This document shows, piece after piece, positions 47,601 through 59,044 of a stretch of DNA of 64,000 nt; positions within the stretch are counted from its first letter, which is position 1; the number at the start of each line of letters is the position of its first letter. The stretch is from Typhlomys cinereus (lineage: Eukaryota > Chordata > Mammalia > Rodentia > Platacanthomyidae), in the NCBI GenBank assembly GCA_023101885.1, contig JALPQD010000016.1, positions 11,781,634 to 11,845,633 of the forward strand. Direction: 5' to 3'. Both the position numbers and the translations under genes were made by a program. The notes under the pieces are model-generated. The model had not been told where the DNA came from. It worked only from the letters and a program-made list of their open reading frames with translations, and ran no database searches.

Positions 47601-49454
47601 AAATTTGGAAACTGAAGCTCATTGTGTTTATGTAACAAAAAGTCATAAAACAACTATTTCATGTATTTAACAGAAAATAAACAAGTTAATATTTACATTA
47701 ATGAAAAGCCCAAAACTGAAACATGCTATATGCAAAAAGAGAACCTCTGGTAGTTCATTAAAAAAAATCTTCATATTAAGACATATTACTGTCAATTTTG
47801 TAATACCTTTATCTTATTTTATTTTTTATTTTGCTGGTTTTGCAAACATAATGGGTGGTTGATATTGCCTCCTTCCCTCCTTCCCTCCTCTCTCTCCTTC
47901 CCCAATCCCTCCCACTCCCTCCAACCCTCCTGTCTGTCTCCTGTGGGCCCCAATGTTTCCTTTGGATTATCAACTCTGGTGTGGGCTCAGGCTTCTATGG
48001 CAGACTAAGTGGTTCTCTTTTGAGTAGACTCACTAAGAGCACACCCCTTCAATTGCCTGGCACTAGCTCTTAAGGTTACCACTGTATGTAATTGTTTATA
48101 CTGAGACCCTCTTTAGTCTATGGGGGAGTGTTGATATGTCAGCCATTGTGCAGGTCTAGTAAAGATAGATCTCATTTCAGTAAGATCATGGACACAGCAC
48201 CCCAGTCTCGAGTGTAAATTGTTGGTCAGCAGTGGGCCTGACTATCTTTAGGCTCTTACAATCTTACAGACTGCTTCTTGTGCAAGATTCCTGAGACTTA
48301 GGATGGGAAGGGCTTTGTTTGGCCTGATTCCAGTTACACTTTTCAGAGTCGCAGGTAATCTGAGTTCTGATTGGTTACTGGACACTGCTATTCCAGTGCA
48401 CTATACTGCCTCTTGTTTGGGTGTTGAGATTTTTCTTATCTAAAGATAAAATGAGAGTCCTTAGTGGTTAGTATTGTCACATCTGATCCTGTTTACTGTG
48501 AGTTTTCATGCTATCTATTATCATTTAAACCTTTTTTCAATGCTAGGTGTGTGTTCCCTCTCATGGGGCAGGTTAGTGTTAGTAAGCAATCAGTTGGTTG
48601 GTTACCTGGAGGCTAACCATACTCTTTGCTGTGTCCTATTTTTGTTCTTCCCTCTCTAAGGTTTTTCTTATATAAAAGCCTTTTATATGTGTTTACTCAT
48701 GATCTTTCGTTTCTGCTCTTTGGGGATCTTTTCCAGCCTCTCTGACTTGTGTATCTTTGTGTGACTGGCTGTTGTAAGAGTTTTTGTTTGATTCCATCAA
48801 ACTGAGGGATTAATCCTGGGATTAATCCCACTTATAAGGGAGAACAAGTGATATTTGGGAGAACAAATGAAGTCTTCCTTTCTGATTCTTGGATGTCTCA
48901 CTCAGTATGATTTCTTCCAGTTCCATCCATTTACTGGCAAATTTCATTGGTTCATCTTCCTCACAGCTGAGAAATTGCATATAGGTACCACATTTTTGTT
49001 ATCTATTCATCAACTGTTGGACAGGTAGGTTATTTCTATTGCTTTGCAATTGTGAAAAGGGCTGCTATAAACATGGTTGTACACATGTCTCTGGTGTCAG
49101 ATGCAATGTTCCTTGACGATATTCCCAAGAATGGTACAGCTGGGTCACAAAGAATTTCTTTTATTAAAACATTTTATGTACACTCAAATTGATCTCCAAA
49201 GGTGTTGTATGCATTTACAATTCCATCACCAATGTATGAGGGTTCCCTTCTCCCCACCTCCACACCAGCATTTGGTGTTGTTTGTGTTTTGAATCTTAGA
49301 CATTCTGATTAGACTGAGATGGTATCTTAGGGTGGTTTTAATTTGCATTTCCCTAATGACTAGAGTGGTAGACATTTTTAAGATGTTTGCTAGACATTTG
49401 AATTTCATCTCATAAGAAGTTTCTTTTCAGTTCTATAGTCCATTTTTTAAATTT

Positions 49455-49862
49455 TTAAATTTTTTCCTAATTTTACCCTTCCCTCCTCTTTCCCTTCCCT
49501 CCTTTTTCCTTTCCTCTTTCCTTCCCTCCTTCTGTTTCCTCCCTTTATCAATCCATCTCACTCCTTCCTGCCTATCTGCTTCTATGTGCCCCAGATTCTT
49601 TCTAGATCCTCTGGTCTAGTGGTGGTTCAGGCTTCTGTGGCAGATCAAGTGACCTCTCCTCAGACTGCCCAACTTGTAGCGGTCCTCCTCTTAAACCATA
49701 CAGCCCCAGCCCCCAAAGTTTCCACGGCATATAATTATCTCTTCTGAGATCTCCGCTAGTCAATACGGGCAGGTTGGTATGTTAACCATTATTCAGGTAT
49801 GGTAAAAACAAATCTCTTTGCAGTAAGTTACTAGATGCAGCAGCCCTGCCAGTGGAATGATT
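49455..49862 (-). mobile_element. L1 3' end inserted into the older L1
   Basis: ORF2 homology breaks at 'tagtccattttttaaattttt' and resumes at about 49862. The block between is an L1 3' UTR with a C-rich tract and 'caggcttctgtggcagatc' segment, of the same older type as 47815. The short repeat gtccatt marks the likely duplication. Confidence 0.7.
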
Positions 49863-51960
49863 TGTCCATTAGTTGATAGCCCATGCTTTGATGGGGTTGT
49901 TTACTTCCTTGGAATTTAGTTTTTGAAGTTCTTTGTGTATTGGGACATTAATCCTCTATTAGATGTGTGAGTAGTAAAGATGCTTTCCCATTCTGTAGGT
50001 TGCCTTTTTTGCTCAATTAACAGTCTGTTTTGTTGAGTAAAAGCTTTTTAATTCATATAGTCCCACTCATTTAGTGTTGGACATATACTCTATGCCACTG
50101 TGGTCCTATTGAGGAAATGCTGGTTGAAGTCAATCAATTTGAGGGTATCCTCTACATTTTCTTCAAGTTTTGTAGTCTCTGGTCTAACATTGAAGTCTTT
50201 GATACACTTGAAGTTGATTTTTGTGCAGGGAGATAAATAAGGGTGCAGTTACATTTCAATTTTGCCAGCACGATTTGTTGAAGATCTTGTCCTTTTTCCA
50301 ATGCAGTTTTTTGCACTTATGTCAAAAATCAGTTGACTGTAGGTGAATTCACTTGAGCCTTCAATATTGATCCATTTGTCTATATCTCTTTTTCTGGAGC
50401 CAGTATCATCCTGTTTTTATTACTACGACTTTATACTACAGTTTAAGGTCTGGTATACCCCTAGAAGAGTTTTTATTACTTGGGATTGTTTAACTGGATC
50501 TTTTTTGTTTTCATATGAAATTTGAAGTTGTTTTACCAATTTCTGTAAAGAATTGGATTGAAATTTGGATTTTTATTTCATTGAATCTGTATAATGTTTT
50601 TTGATAGAATAGTCATTTTGACAATGGTAGTTTTGTCAATCAATGAGCATGGGAGGTATTTCCATCTTCTAATATCCTTTTTTAGGGTCTTAAAATTTTC
50701 ATTACATAAATCTTCATATCATTGGTTAGGTTTATCCCAAGGTATTTCATTTTTTAGGAGCAATGATAAATGGTAATGTTTCTTTCACGTCTTTCTCACT
50801 TTGTTTATTCTTGGTGTATAGGAAAGTCACTGAATTTTTAATGTAAATTTTGTATTCTTCCACTCTACTCAACTTGTTTATTAGTTCTGGGAGATTCTTG
50901 GCAGAATCTTTAGGGTTCTTGAGGTATGGGATCATGTCATCTGCAAATAGGAATAACTTGATTTCTTCTTTTCCAATTTGTATGTTTTTTAATCTCACTT
51001 TCTTGTCTTATGACTCTAGCTAAGTCTTCTGGTACAATGGTGAATAGAAGTGGTGAGAGTGGGCAGCCTTGACTAGTTACTGTTCTGAGTGAGAATGCTT
51101 CCAATTTTTCACCATTTAGGATGATTTGGGCAATAAGCTTGTTATATATGGCTTTTATTATGTTGATAAATGTTCCTTCCAACCCTATGTTCTTCAGGGT
51201 CTTTTTCATAAAGGGGTATTCATTTTATAAAAAAAAAATCAATTGAGCATCAATTGAGAGAATCATGTGGTTTTTGTCTTTGCATTTTGTGTTTATACAA
51301 TAAATCATATTTGTAGATTTGCGTATATTGAACCAACCTTATTTGTCTAGAATAAACCCAACTTGAACATAGTGAATGATCTTTTTGATATGTTTTTGAA
51401 TCCCGTTTGCTAGAATTTTACTGAGTATCTTTGCATCTTTGTTCATCAATGAGATCGATATCTATAGTTTTCTTTTTTGTCGTGTCTTTATTTGTTTTGG
51501 GAATCAGTATGATATTTGCTTTGTAGAAGGAGTTTATAAGCATTTCTTTCCTATTCTGTGGAATATTTTAAGAAGTATTGGTGTTAATTGTTCTTTGAAT
51601 ATCTGGTAGAGTTTTGTATTATATCCATTTGGTCCTGGGCTTTTCTTTGTCAGAAGATTAATAATGCTTCAACTTCATCCCTTGTGATAGGCCTATTCAA
51701 GTAATTCGGGTCTTCGTGGTTTCACTTTGGTGTGATATAATGTGTTCAAAAATTTATCCATTTCTTTGTGATTGTCAAATTGGTAGTACATAAATTTTTA
51801 AAATATTGCCTTATGGTTTTCTGAATTTCCTTGACATCTGTTGTGATAGTTACATTTTCATTTCTAATTTTATTAATTTGGGTTTTCTCTCTTTTGGTTT
51901 TTGTTAATTTGGCTGAGGGTTTGTCAAGTTCATTAAGCTTTTCTTTGTATTGTTTTCTTT

Positions 51961-52625
51961 TTCCTTTTTTTTAGAAATGGTGCATTTTAATTTTTTAAAA
52001 AAATTTTAATTAATCAATTAATCTTTTTCCCATTCATACAAACTTAATAGGTATCCTAGTCCCCTCCCTCCCTCCACCCATTCCCAGTCCTCCTTGCTCC
52101 CTCCTCCCTTTTCCCCTTCCTTTCACCCACCCTTCTCCCTTTCTCCCAGTGCTCCCTTTCCCCCCAATCCCTGGAGCACCCTTTAGTGTGAATGTTAAAC
52201 TTCCCTTTGAGTTCTCCACTCTAATGAGGTATACTGACTCAGCAGTATTGCCTAGAGCCCTTTCTTGTGCTTCTCTTTAGTATGGGAACACTATTGTGGC
52301 TGTTAATCCCTGCCTCCCTTTAGTATGGGAACACTATTGTGGCTGTTAATCCCTTACCTCCCTAGTGCCTGTGATCCATGCTAGACTTTGGGGGGGGGGA
52401 TCATTGATATGTCAGTCATTGTGCAGGTCATGCAAAGTCCTATTATTTGTGTGGAGTATCTTGCTTATTGTTGCTCCTCTTCATCTTTAGGCTCTTACAA
52501 TCTTACCACTCCCTCTTCCGCAAATACGAATCAGGATGGAGCCAACGGCGGTGCAGGAACAGCAAAACTGAAAATAACAACAAACCATAATTCAGAACAT
52601 CAGAGACCCTACATTAATCACCTGC
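51961..52625 (-). mobile_element. Younger L1 3' end inserted into the older L1
   Basis: 3' UTR of the younger L1 lineage (cattcatacaaacttaatagg, C-rich tract). The direct repeat attgttttcttt at 51949-51960 and 52626-52637 belongs to the interrupted older L1. It carries an internal 43-base tandem duplication (52278-52320 and 52321-52363). Confidence 0.85.
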
Positions 52626-53239
52626 ATTGTTTTCTTTGTCTCAATTTTGTTTATTTCTCCTTTGATTCTGCTAATCTCTGCAGGTCTATTTCTTTGGGGG
52701 TTGGTTTGTATTTGTTTCTCTAAAGCTTTAAGTTTTATTGCTAGATTGTTCACAAGTGTTCACCTGTAATATTTTGATGTATGCATTGAGTGTTATGAAT
52801 TTTTTTCTTAGGACAGCCTTCGTTGTATTCCAGAGGTTTTGATACATTGTACTTTCATTATTATCAAGTTCTAGGAATTTTTGAATTTCACTTTTACTTT
52901 TGGTTAGACTTATTCCTCATTCATTAGCATATTGTTAAGTTCCCAAGAGTTTGTGTACTTTCTGTTGTTTGTCTTGTTATGGATGTCCATCTTTATTGAC
53001 TGGTGATTGGATAGAGTACAGATAGTATTTGTTGAGGCTTGCTTTGTGGAGGAGTATGTGATACATTTTGGAGAAAGTTCCACCGTCTGCTGAACAGATA
53101 TTGCTTGTGGTTAGGATGGAATGTTCTCTATCTGGAAGTTGTATAGCATTATTCTTCTTGTTATCCTCTTAAATGTAATGATCATTTTTTCTATCTTTAG
53201 AATTTCTTCTATTTTTTTGCAGACCTGGTTTGGTAGATT

Positions 53240-54168
53240 AAAAAGAACTTTATTTTCATTGGAAATATTTTTCTTTCTTCTTCAAGCATGACTGATAGTT
53301 TGTCTGGACATAGCAGCCTGGGTTGACATTTGTGATCTTTCATGATTTAAAGACTTCCTTTCCAAATTCTTCTGGCTGCTACTGTTTCCACTGAGAAGAC
53401 ATCTGTTATTCTAATGGGTTTGAATTTAAGTGTGATTTGGTTTTAATCTCTTGTAGCTTTTAGAACAATCTCTTTGCCTTGTATCTGAGATGTTACTATT
53501 ATTGTTTGCCTTGTTGTTTGGTCATATCTGGAATGTGTTCCGTATACATCTTGTACTTGAGTGAGGTGCTGTTTCCTTGGACATGGGAAAATTTCCTGTA
53601 TGATTGACTGAAAGATCTGAGTTGTTTTTTTTCTTTGGGTTCATGCTCTGGGATTCCATGAATGCATAGGTTTGGTTTTTTCATGGTATGCCATAGTTCT
53701 TATATATTCCTTCATTTTTTTTAGATCAGCTACCTTAATTGAATGATCATTTTTTGTCAACTTATCTTCCAATTCTGATATTCTATCTTCTGCTTGATCT
53801 ATTCTGTGTGTGATATTCTCTGCTGGGTTTTCAATTTCAGTTAGCTTTGTTTTGAATTCTAGCTGAATTTCAATTTTGTATTTTTTCACCAGCTCTGAAC
53901 ATTTTTATTTCCTTTTTAATCTTAGATGATTTTTGTTACTTTCTTGTTCATATGAGATCGTATGCCTACTCCTTTCTTCTCTGAGTCCTTCACATTCTTT
54001 TTGTTATTCCACATACTCCCTTTGCAGATCCTCACAAACCTTGTTGATCATTTCAATAACATATCTTTGGAAGACATTATCCTTAGTATTACTTTTCTGA
54101 TAGTATTCCTTGAGATTGTTGTAAATAGAATCTTTGGTACGGTTGTTGTTGTTTTTGGTAGCAGACAT
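53240..54168 (-). pseudogene. Older L1 ORF1 remnant
   Basis: The minus-strand start is probably the ATG at 54168 (MSATKNNNN). Coiled-coil heptads lie at 53889-53641 (RIDQAEDRISELEDKL), and the RNA-binding core begins near 53680 (KKPNLCIHGIPE). Frame breaks prevent a full protein. Confidence 0.8.
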
Positions 54169-54510
54169 GTTTTCCTGATACGTATTGTATTTTGCAGTTT
54201 TACAAAACCTAAGCATTTTTCTGCAAAATTGTGTCTTCTTTATTTTGTAGTGGTTTTTGTATCTCCTGAGTCAGATGAGGTTGTTTGACTTTGATGGTTG
54301 GTGGCAAAGTTTCTCTGGACTTGGATAGGATCTGGTAGTTATGTGAAGTCCCTGACTTCAAAAACCTCATACCAGGCTTGAAGGTCCCTACCCTGGGCTT
54401 TGGGGTAGCTAGGGGGGGTATGGGTTGGCACTACAAGCTAGGTACCTGCCTTACCTGGGTCCAGAGTCCCTTCCAGGGCTACAGATCCTATGGGCAGGAA
54501 CAACTTGATG

Positions 54511-56368
54511 TTAAGGACATGCAGATTCATTTCTAAGTTCTGGGGTAAAGAACTTTATTCATCATTATATTGATGTTTTTCAAAATGGATTATGAAATTT
54601 ATTGGAAGTTTTTATTCTTCATGTTACACCAAGAATGTTTGTGCAGATTATTTGAGAGAATATTGACTCAGTGTCAATGATTTCTATTTAAATCATGGTA
54701 AATTTGCTAGCCAGTTAAATTTTCTAAACTAAGGTCAATTGATATCATGCATATCTAGCTATTCTGTGTAAAGTATAAGTCTCTGCTTAAAGGTGTTGTT
54801 AAAAGAATGACTGAGTTCAAATCTATTGAATAATTATGGGATACTTCCTGAATAGGCTCTGATCACATCGACCTCTGTGTCACTTATGGCTTAGTCTATT
54901 TAGATGTGATCATGGATTTATTTTATTATAATCAAATTGTATTGGCATTATAGTTACCACTTCTTCAGAAATACAGTTACATGACTATCATGAATATGTT
55001 AAATATATCCTGCACATCTTTTACAATATCATTAGAGGAAAATGACCAAATTACTATGTCTCCATTATTGCCGTTACTGGTACTGACTCTTAGTGACTAT
55101 TTCAAGTTGTCTTTGAACTCAAAAGTTTTGAAAATCTATTTAAAGACATGAGAAATTGTATTCATAGTTAAGTAAAATAAAGCACTACTTTACATATATG
55201 TAAAAATTAAAATTATTGTATGATTTAAATGTATAATCAATTGTGGATGAATTTTGAATATTAGCTAATTTTTATTTGAACTTTTAACTTAATCCATTAA
55301 TTCATCTTCTGCTTAGTTATTTTAGTAATAAATTTTACTACAGTGATTGAAGGCTCCAATAGCCAAAAGATCCAAGTAGATTATAATATAAATGTTTATT
55401 TCTTACTAGTGGTATTTGTTTCCAGTGGATATGGACTCCAAAATCAATCTTATTTTTAAATATGCCATTATTATAGGAGAAAGAAAGTACAAAAATCAGC
55501 AAAAATATAAGATGTTTAAAGTCTGACTGAATTATGGTGCATTTCACACATGCTTATATTTAGTTAGCTGAACCAAGTTCAAATGGATATTCAAAATTGT
55601 CTACAAACAGCTCATTGTAGTGAGGGGAAGGGGAATTCACAATGTTATCAGGAAAAGAAGACTAAGCTGAGTAGTAGAAGCAATTCAGATATAGCATTTT
55701 TACTGTTATTATTAGTGTTTTCCTTGTCCTCTTTTGACCCCATTTCATTTCACCTAATACATGTTTGTTACAGTTCTAATGAGATACTTTCAAACATATA
55801 CTTTTCTGACCTTCATTTGTAGGAATTATTATTATTCCTTTTAAAGGTAAGAAAAGTGATACACACAGGGTTTAGTAAAGTTTCTCAAGGTTAATAAACT
55901 TAAAAGTTCAAGTTGGAACTGCTGGAAGCCAGTCATCCTGGATTCAGGTTTCCATTTCTACTCAGACATAACAGGAGATACAACACAGTATAGTGTTATG
56001 GATATTCTTTTTTATATAGTTTTCTGTACTTTTAGAATTTTAGTATTTCTTTAAAGTTGTGAAGTAAAGAAAAAAATACCAAAGGAACATAAAATCTTCT
56101 AAATCTATGTTCCAATCTCTAAGAACAGTTTCCAAGGTATTTATTTAATTTTCTAACTATATCTCATAGTCACTCATTTTCCTTTCAGTCCTGATACCTG
56201 CAGAGCTATCTTGCCTTTTCTCCTATTTCACCTTCACGGAAAGAAGATTCTTATTCTCATGGTCCTGTACTGAATGATTTAAGTGAACTACCGAGATATT
56301 GATACGCCTGCCACTATATTATTTAATATCAGGGTCTTAAAAAAAGAAAAGAAGAATGTGTTGATAAA
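54511..56368. other. Single-copy-like AT-rich DNA
   Basis: No gene or repeat recognised. Flanks the full-length L1 target site. Confidence 0.5.
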
Positions 56369-56381
56369 GATTATCATTATC

Positions 56382-56750
56382 AGTGCACAGTCCAGCCGGG
56401 CGTCCCCGCGACCTAGGTAAGCTCCAGCTTCCCCCCCCACCCGAACCCCAGACAACCCAAGGGACCCAGCTCCTCCCGCCATCCAGCCAAAGCCGGGCAG
56501 GGCGTGGGAGGAGGACACCCCCTCTGCACCCTGGGCCCCGCCCCAGCTAAGCCCAGGTTAAATAGCGCCCTGCGGACGCCCCATCCTCCCTTCCCCTACT
56601 TCGCCGCCTGGGACACGCACAGTCCCACGGGGCCTCACAGCGACCTAGGTAAGCTCTGTCCCTGACCACCCCCAGAACCCCAGATCAAATAATTCAGTTT
56701 AGTGAAAAACGCACAGAAATTGAAAGAAGATCTTAAGAGTTAAAATAATA
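56382..56750 (+). promoter_or_regulatory. L1 5' UTR with 232-bp tandem monomers
   Basis: The block gcacagtcc...cgacctaggtaagctc occurs at 56385-56424 and again at 56617-56656, an exact 232-base offset. The 5' UTR is therefore one full monomer plus a partial one leading into ORF1. It is very GC-rich with many CpGs, unlike its surroundings. A TATA-like 'ttaaatagc' lies near 56558. By position this is the L1 internal promoter. Confidence 0.85.
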
Positions 56751-57893
56751 ATGCCAAAGTCAAAGTGCAAATCCATGAGAAGCAACACTCAAGTAAACAA
56801 ATTTCCCACTGAAGAAATTAATCCCATAATGTTAGACTCCAACAAGAACAAACCCGCAGAAAAAGGCCAAGAAAGCCTCACCCAGGATAAGGTCTTTCAA
56901 AATATGATCATTACCATGTTCAATACTATGAAAGAGGAAATCCGGGAGGAATTAAATAATCAAATCAATCGCTTTGAGGAGGAACACAACAGACACATGG
57001 AGGAGTTGAGAAAAACAATGCAAGAATCAAAAACTGGCATAGAGCAGTTAAAGCAGACTCAAGCAGAGTTTAAAACTTAGCTAAAAGACAAGTTATCTTC
57101 AACCCAGAACTCCACAGAGAGTCTTATCAAAAGAACTAAGGAAGCAGAAAAAACTTAGCTAAAAGACAAGTTATCTTCAACCCAGAACTCCACAGAGAGT
57201 CTTATCAACAGAACTAAGGAAGCAGAAAACAGAATTTCAGACCTTGAAGATAAAGTGGGAGTACTAACCGGCTCAGTGGAAGAGGTTCTTAAAGCCAAAA
57301 AGATACTTGAGAGAAATATCCAAGAGATATGGGACACCCTGAAGAAGGCTAATATGTGTATTCATGGAATACCAGAGCAAGAATCTCAAAATACCACCCC
57401 TGAGGAAATTTTTCAAACGATCATCAAGGAAAACTTTCCTCATCTAAAAAAAGAGAGGCCCATCCATATATAAGAGGCATTCCGCACCCCAAACAGATAC
57501 GACCAAAATAGAAGCACGCCGCGGCAAATAATAGTTAAAACACTCCACATTCAATATAAAGAACTGGTGCTGAGAGCTTCAAGGGAGAAAAAACAAGTCA
57601 CTTTTAAAGGTAAACCTATTAAAAAAACAAATGACTTCTCAGTCGAAACAGTAAAAGCAAGAAGAGCTTGGAGAGACGTACTTCAAGTATTGAATGAGCA
57701 AAAATGTCAACCCAGGCTGATTTACCCTGCAAAACTATCAGTCATGATCGAGGGAGAAAGAAAAATCTTCCAGCACAAAGACAACTTGAAGGGATACATG
57801 TCCACCAAACCAGGCCTTCAAAAAATGCTAGAAATGATACTCAAGCGTGAAGAAAAAAACAGGCATATCCAGGAGAACAGAAGGCAAATATAA
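56751..57893 (+). pseudogene. L1 ORF1 with duplicated nonsense codon
   Basis: Starts MPKSKCKSMRSN and runs into a coiled coil (residues about 50-110). It hits an in-frame TAG at 57077-57079, where a Glu codon is expected by comparison with the L1 at 143-6690. A 78-base (26-codon) tandem duplication follows (about 57074-57151 and 57152-57229), so the same TAG occurs twice. After it the frame continues through the RRM-like core (KANMCIHGIPEQES) and, with another stop and a frame change near 57470, to the C-terminal domain (57567-57893). Normal role: RNA-binding trimeric chaperone of the L1 particle. Confidence 0.9.
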
Positions 57894-57943
57894 CACCATT
57901 AAAAGCGAAGCAATATACTTATAAAAGCTACTAAACATAATAA

Positions 57944-59044
57944 ATGTCTGGAATTAATAGTCTCTCCATTATAACACTAAATGTTAATGGACTTAATTCA
58001 CCGATCAAGAGACACAGATTACAAACTTGGATTAAAAATCACAATCCATCAATCTGTTGCCTGCAGGAAACCCATCTCACCACAAAAGATAGGCACACTC
58101 TAAAAATAAAAGGTTGGTCAACAATTCTACAAGCAAATGGAAGCAGAAAACAGGCAGGGGTAGCCATTATGCTATCAGACAAAGTGGATTTCAAACCAAA
58201 GAAAATTATAAGAGACACGGATGGATATTACATTTTAGTCACAGGTACAATTCACCAGGAAGACTTCACAATACTGAACATATATGCACCCAATACGGGC
58301 CCCTCCACATTCATTCAGAAAACCCTACAGCGTTTAAAGCAAGAAATCAACCCCCAAACGATAATTCTTGGGGACTTCAACACCGCCCTCTCAACATGGG
58401 ATAGATCAACAGGGCAAAAGCTTAACAGAGACACTTTGGAACTTAATCAAACCCTGAAAGAAATGGACCTCACAGATCTCTATCGAACTTTTCACCCACG
58501 CACCAAAGAATACACATTTTTCTCAGCAGCACACGGAACTTTCTCCAAAATAGATCACATATTGGGCCACAAAATGAATCTACACATATACAAGAAAGTT
58601 GAAATTCTAACCTGTGCCCTATCAGACCACCCCGGCCTAAAGCTGGACATCCACAACACATCAAACAAGAGAAAATACACTAACTCCTGGAAACTTAACA
58701 CTATGATGCTGAATGAGAACTGGATTCAGGAAGAAAATAAAAACGAAATTCAAGATTTACTGAAAGTGAATGATAATGAAAATACAACTTACCAAAATCT
58801 CTGGGACACAATGAAAGCTGTTCTAAGAGGTAAGTTCATAGCTCTTAATGCCTACATCAAAAAAATGGAAACATCAGAAATAAACGACTTAACAATCCAG
58901 TTTAAAGCTTTAAAGAAACTAGAGCAATCTGATCCCAAAAGCAGTAGAAGAGAAGAGATTAGCAAAATAAAGGGAGAAATATCTGAAATCGAGATTAAGA
59001 AAACGATAGAAAAAAATCAACCAATCAAAAAGCTGGTTCTTTGA
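57944..59044 (+). pseudogene. L1 ORF2 endonuclease segment, open frame
   Basis: 366 codons from the ORF2 start (MSGINSLSIITLNVNGLNS). All AP-endonuclease-like hallmarks are visible: N in LNVNG, the Glu in CCLQETHL, the ILGDFN motif and the C-terminal SDHPGLKLD. A one-base frame change in an A-rich run near 59005-59015 ends the frame at a false TGA (59042-59044), cutting it from the reverse transcriptase. Confidence 0.94.

Larger units (their letters stand above)
48880..53220 (-). pseudogene. Older L1 ORF2 remnant
   Basis: Minus-strand reading shows the RT segments (51209-50937: [17 protein letters not shown]; 50998-50747: [10 protein letters not shown]) and the C-terminal region near 49226-49408, all separated by stops. 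Endonuclease sequence lies at about 52640-53200. It is shredded and split by insertions. Confidence 0.8.
47815..54510 (-). mobile_element. Older near-full-length L1, minus strand, nested
   Basis: A diverged L1 lineage in reverse. Its 3' UTR is at about 47815-48880, ORF2 at about 48880-53220, ORF1 at about 53240-54168 and a 5' UTR to about 54510. Two younger L1 3' ends interrupt it (about 49455-49862 and 51961-52625). ORF2 keeps recognisable RT blocks (FADDM near 50930). The outer target duplication was not identified. Confidence 0.85.

Noticed and set aside
56288..56518. Minus-strand 76-codon frame in the GC-rich L1 5' UTR
   Set aside because: Open only because of high GC content; it overlaps the L1 promoter and the target duplication.
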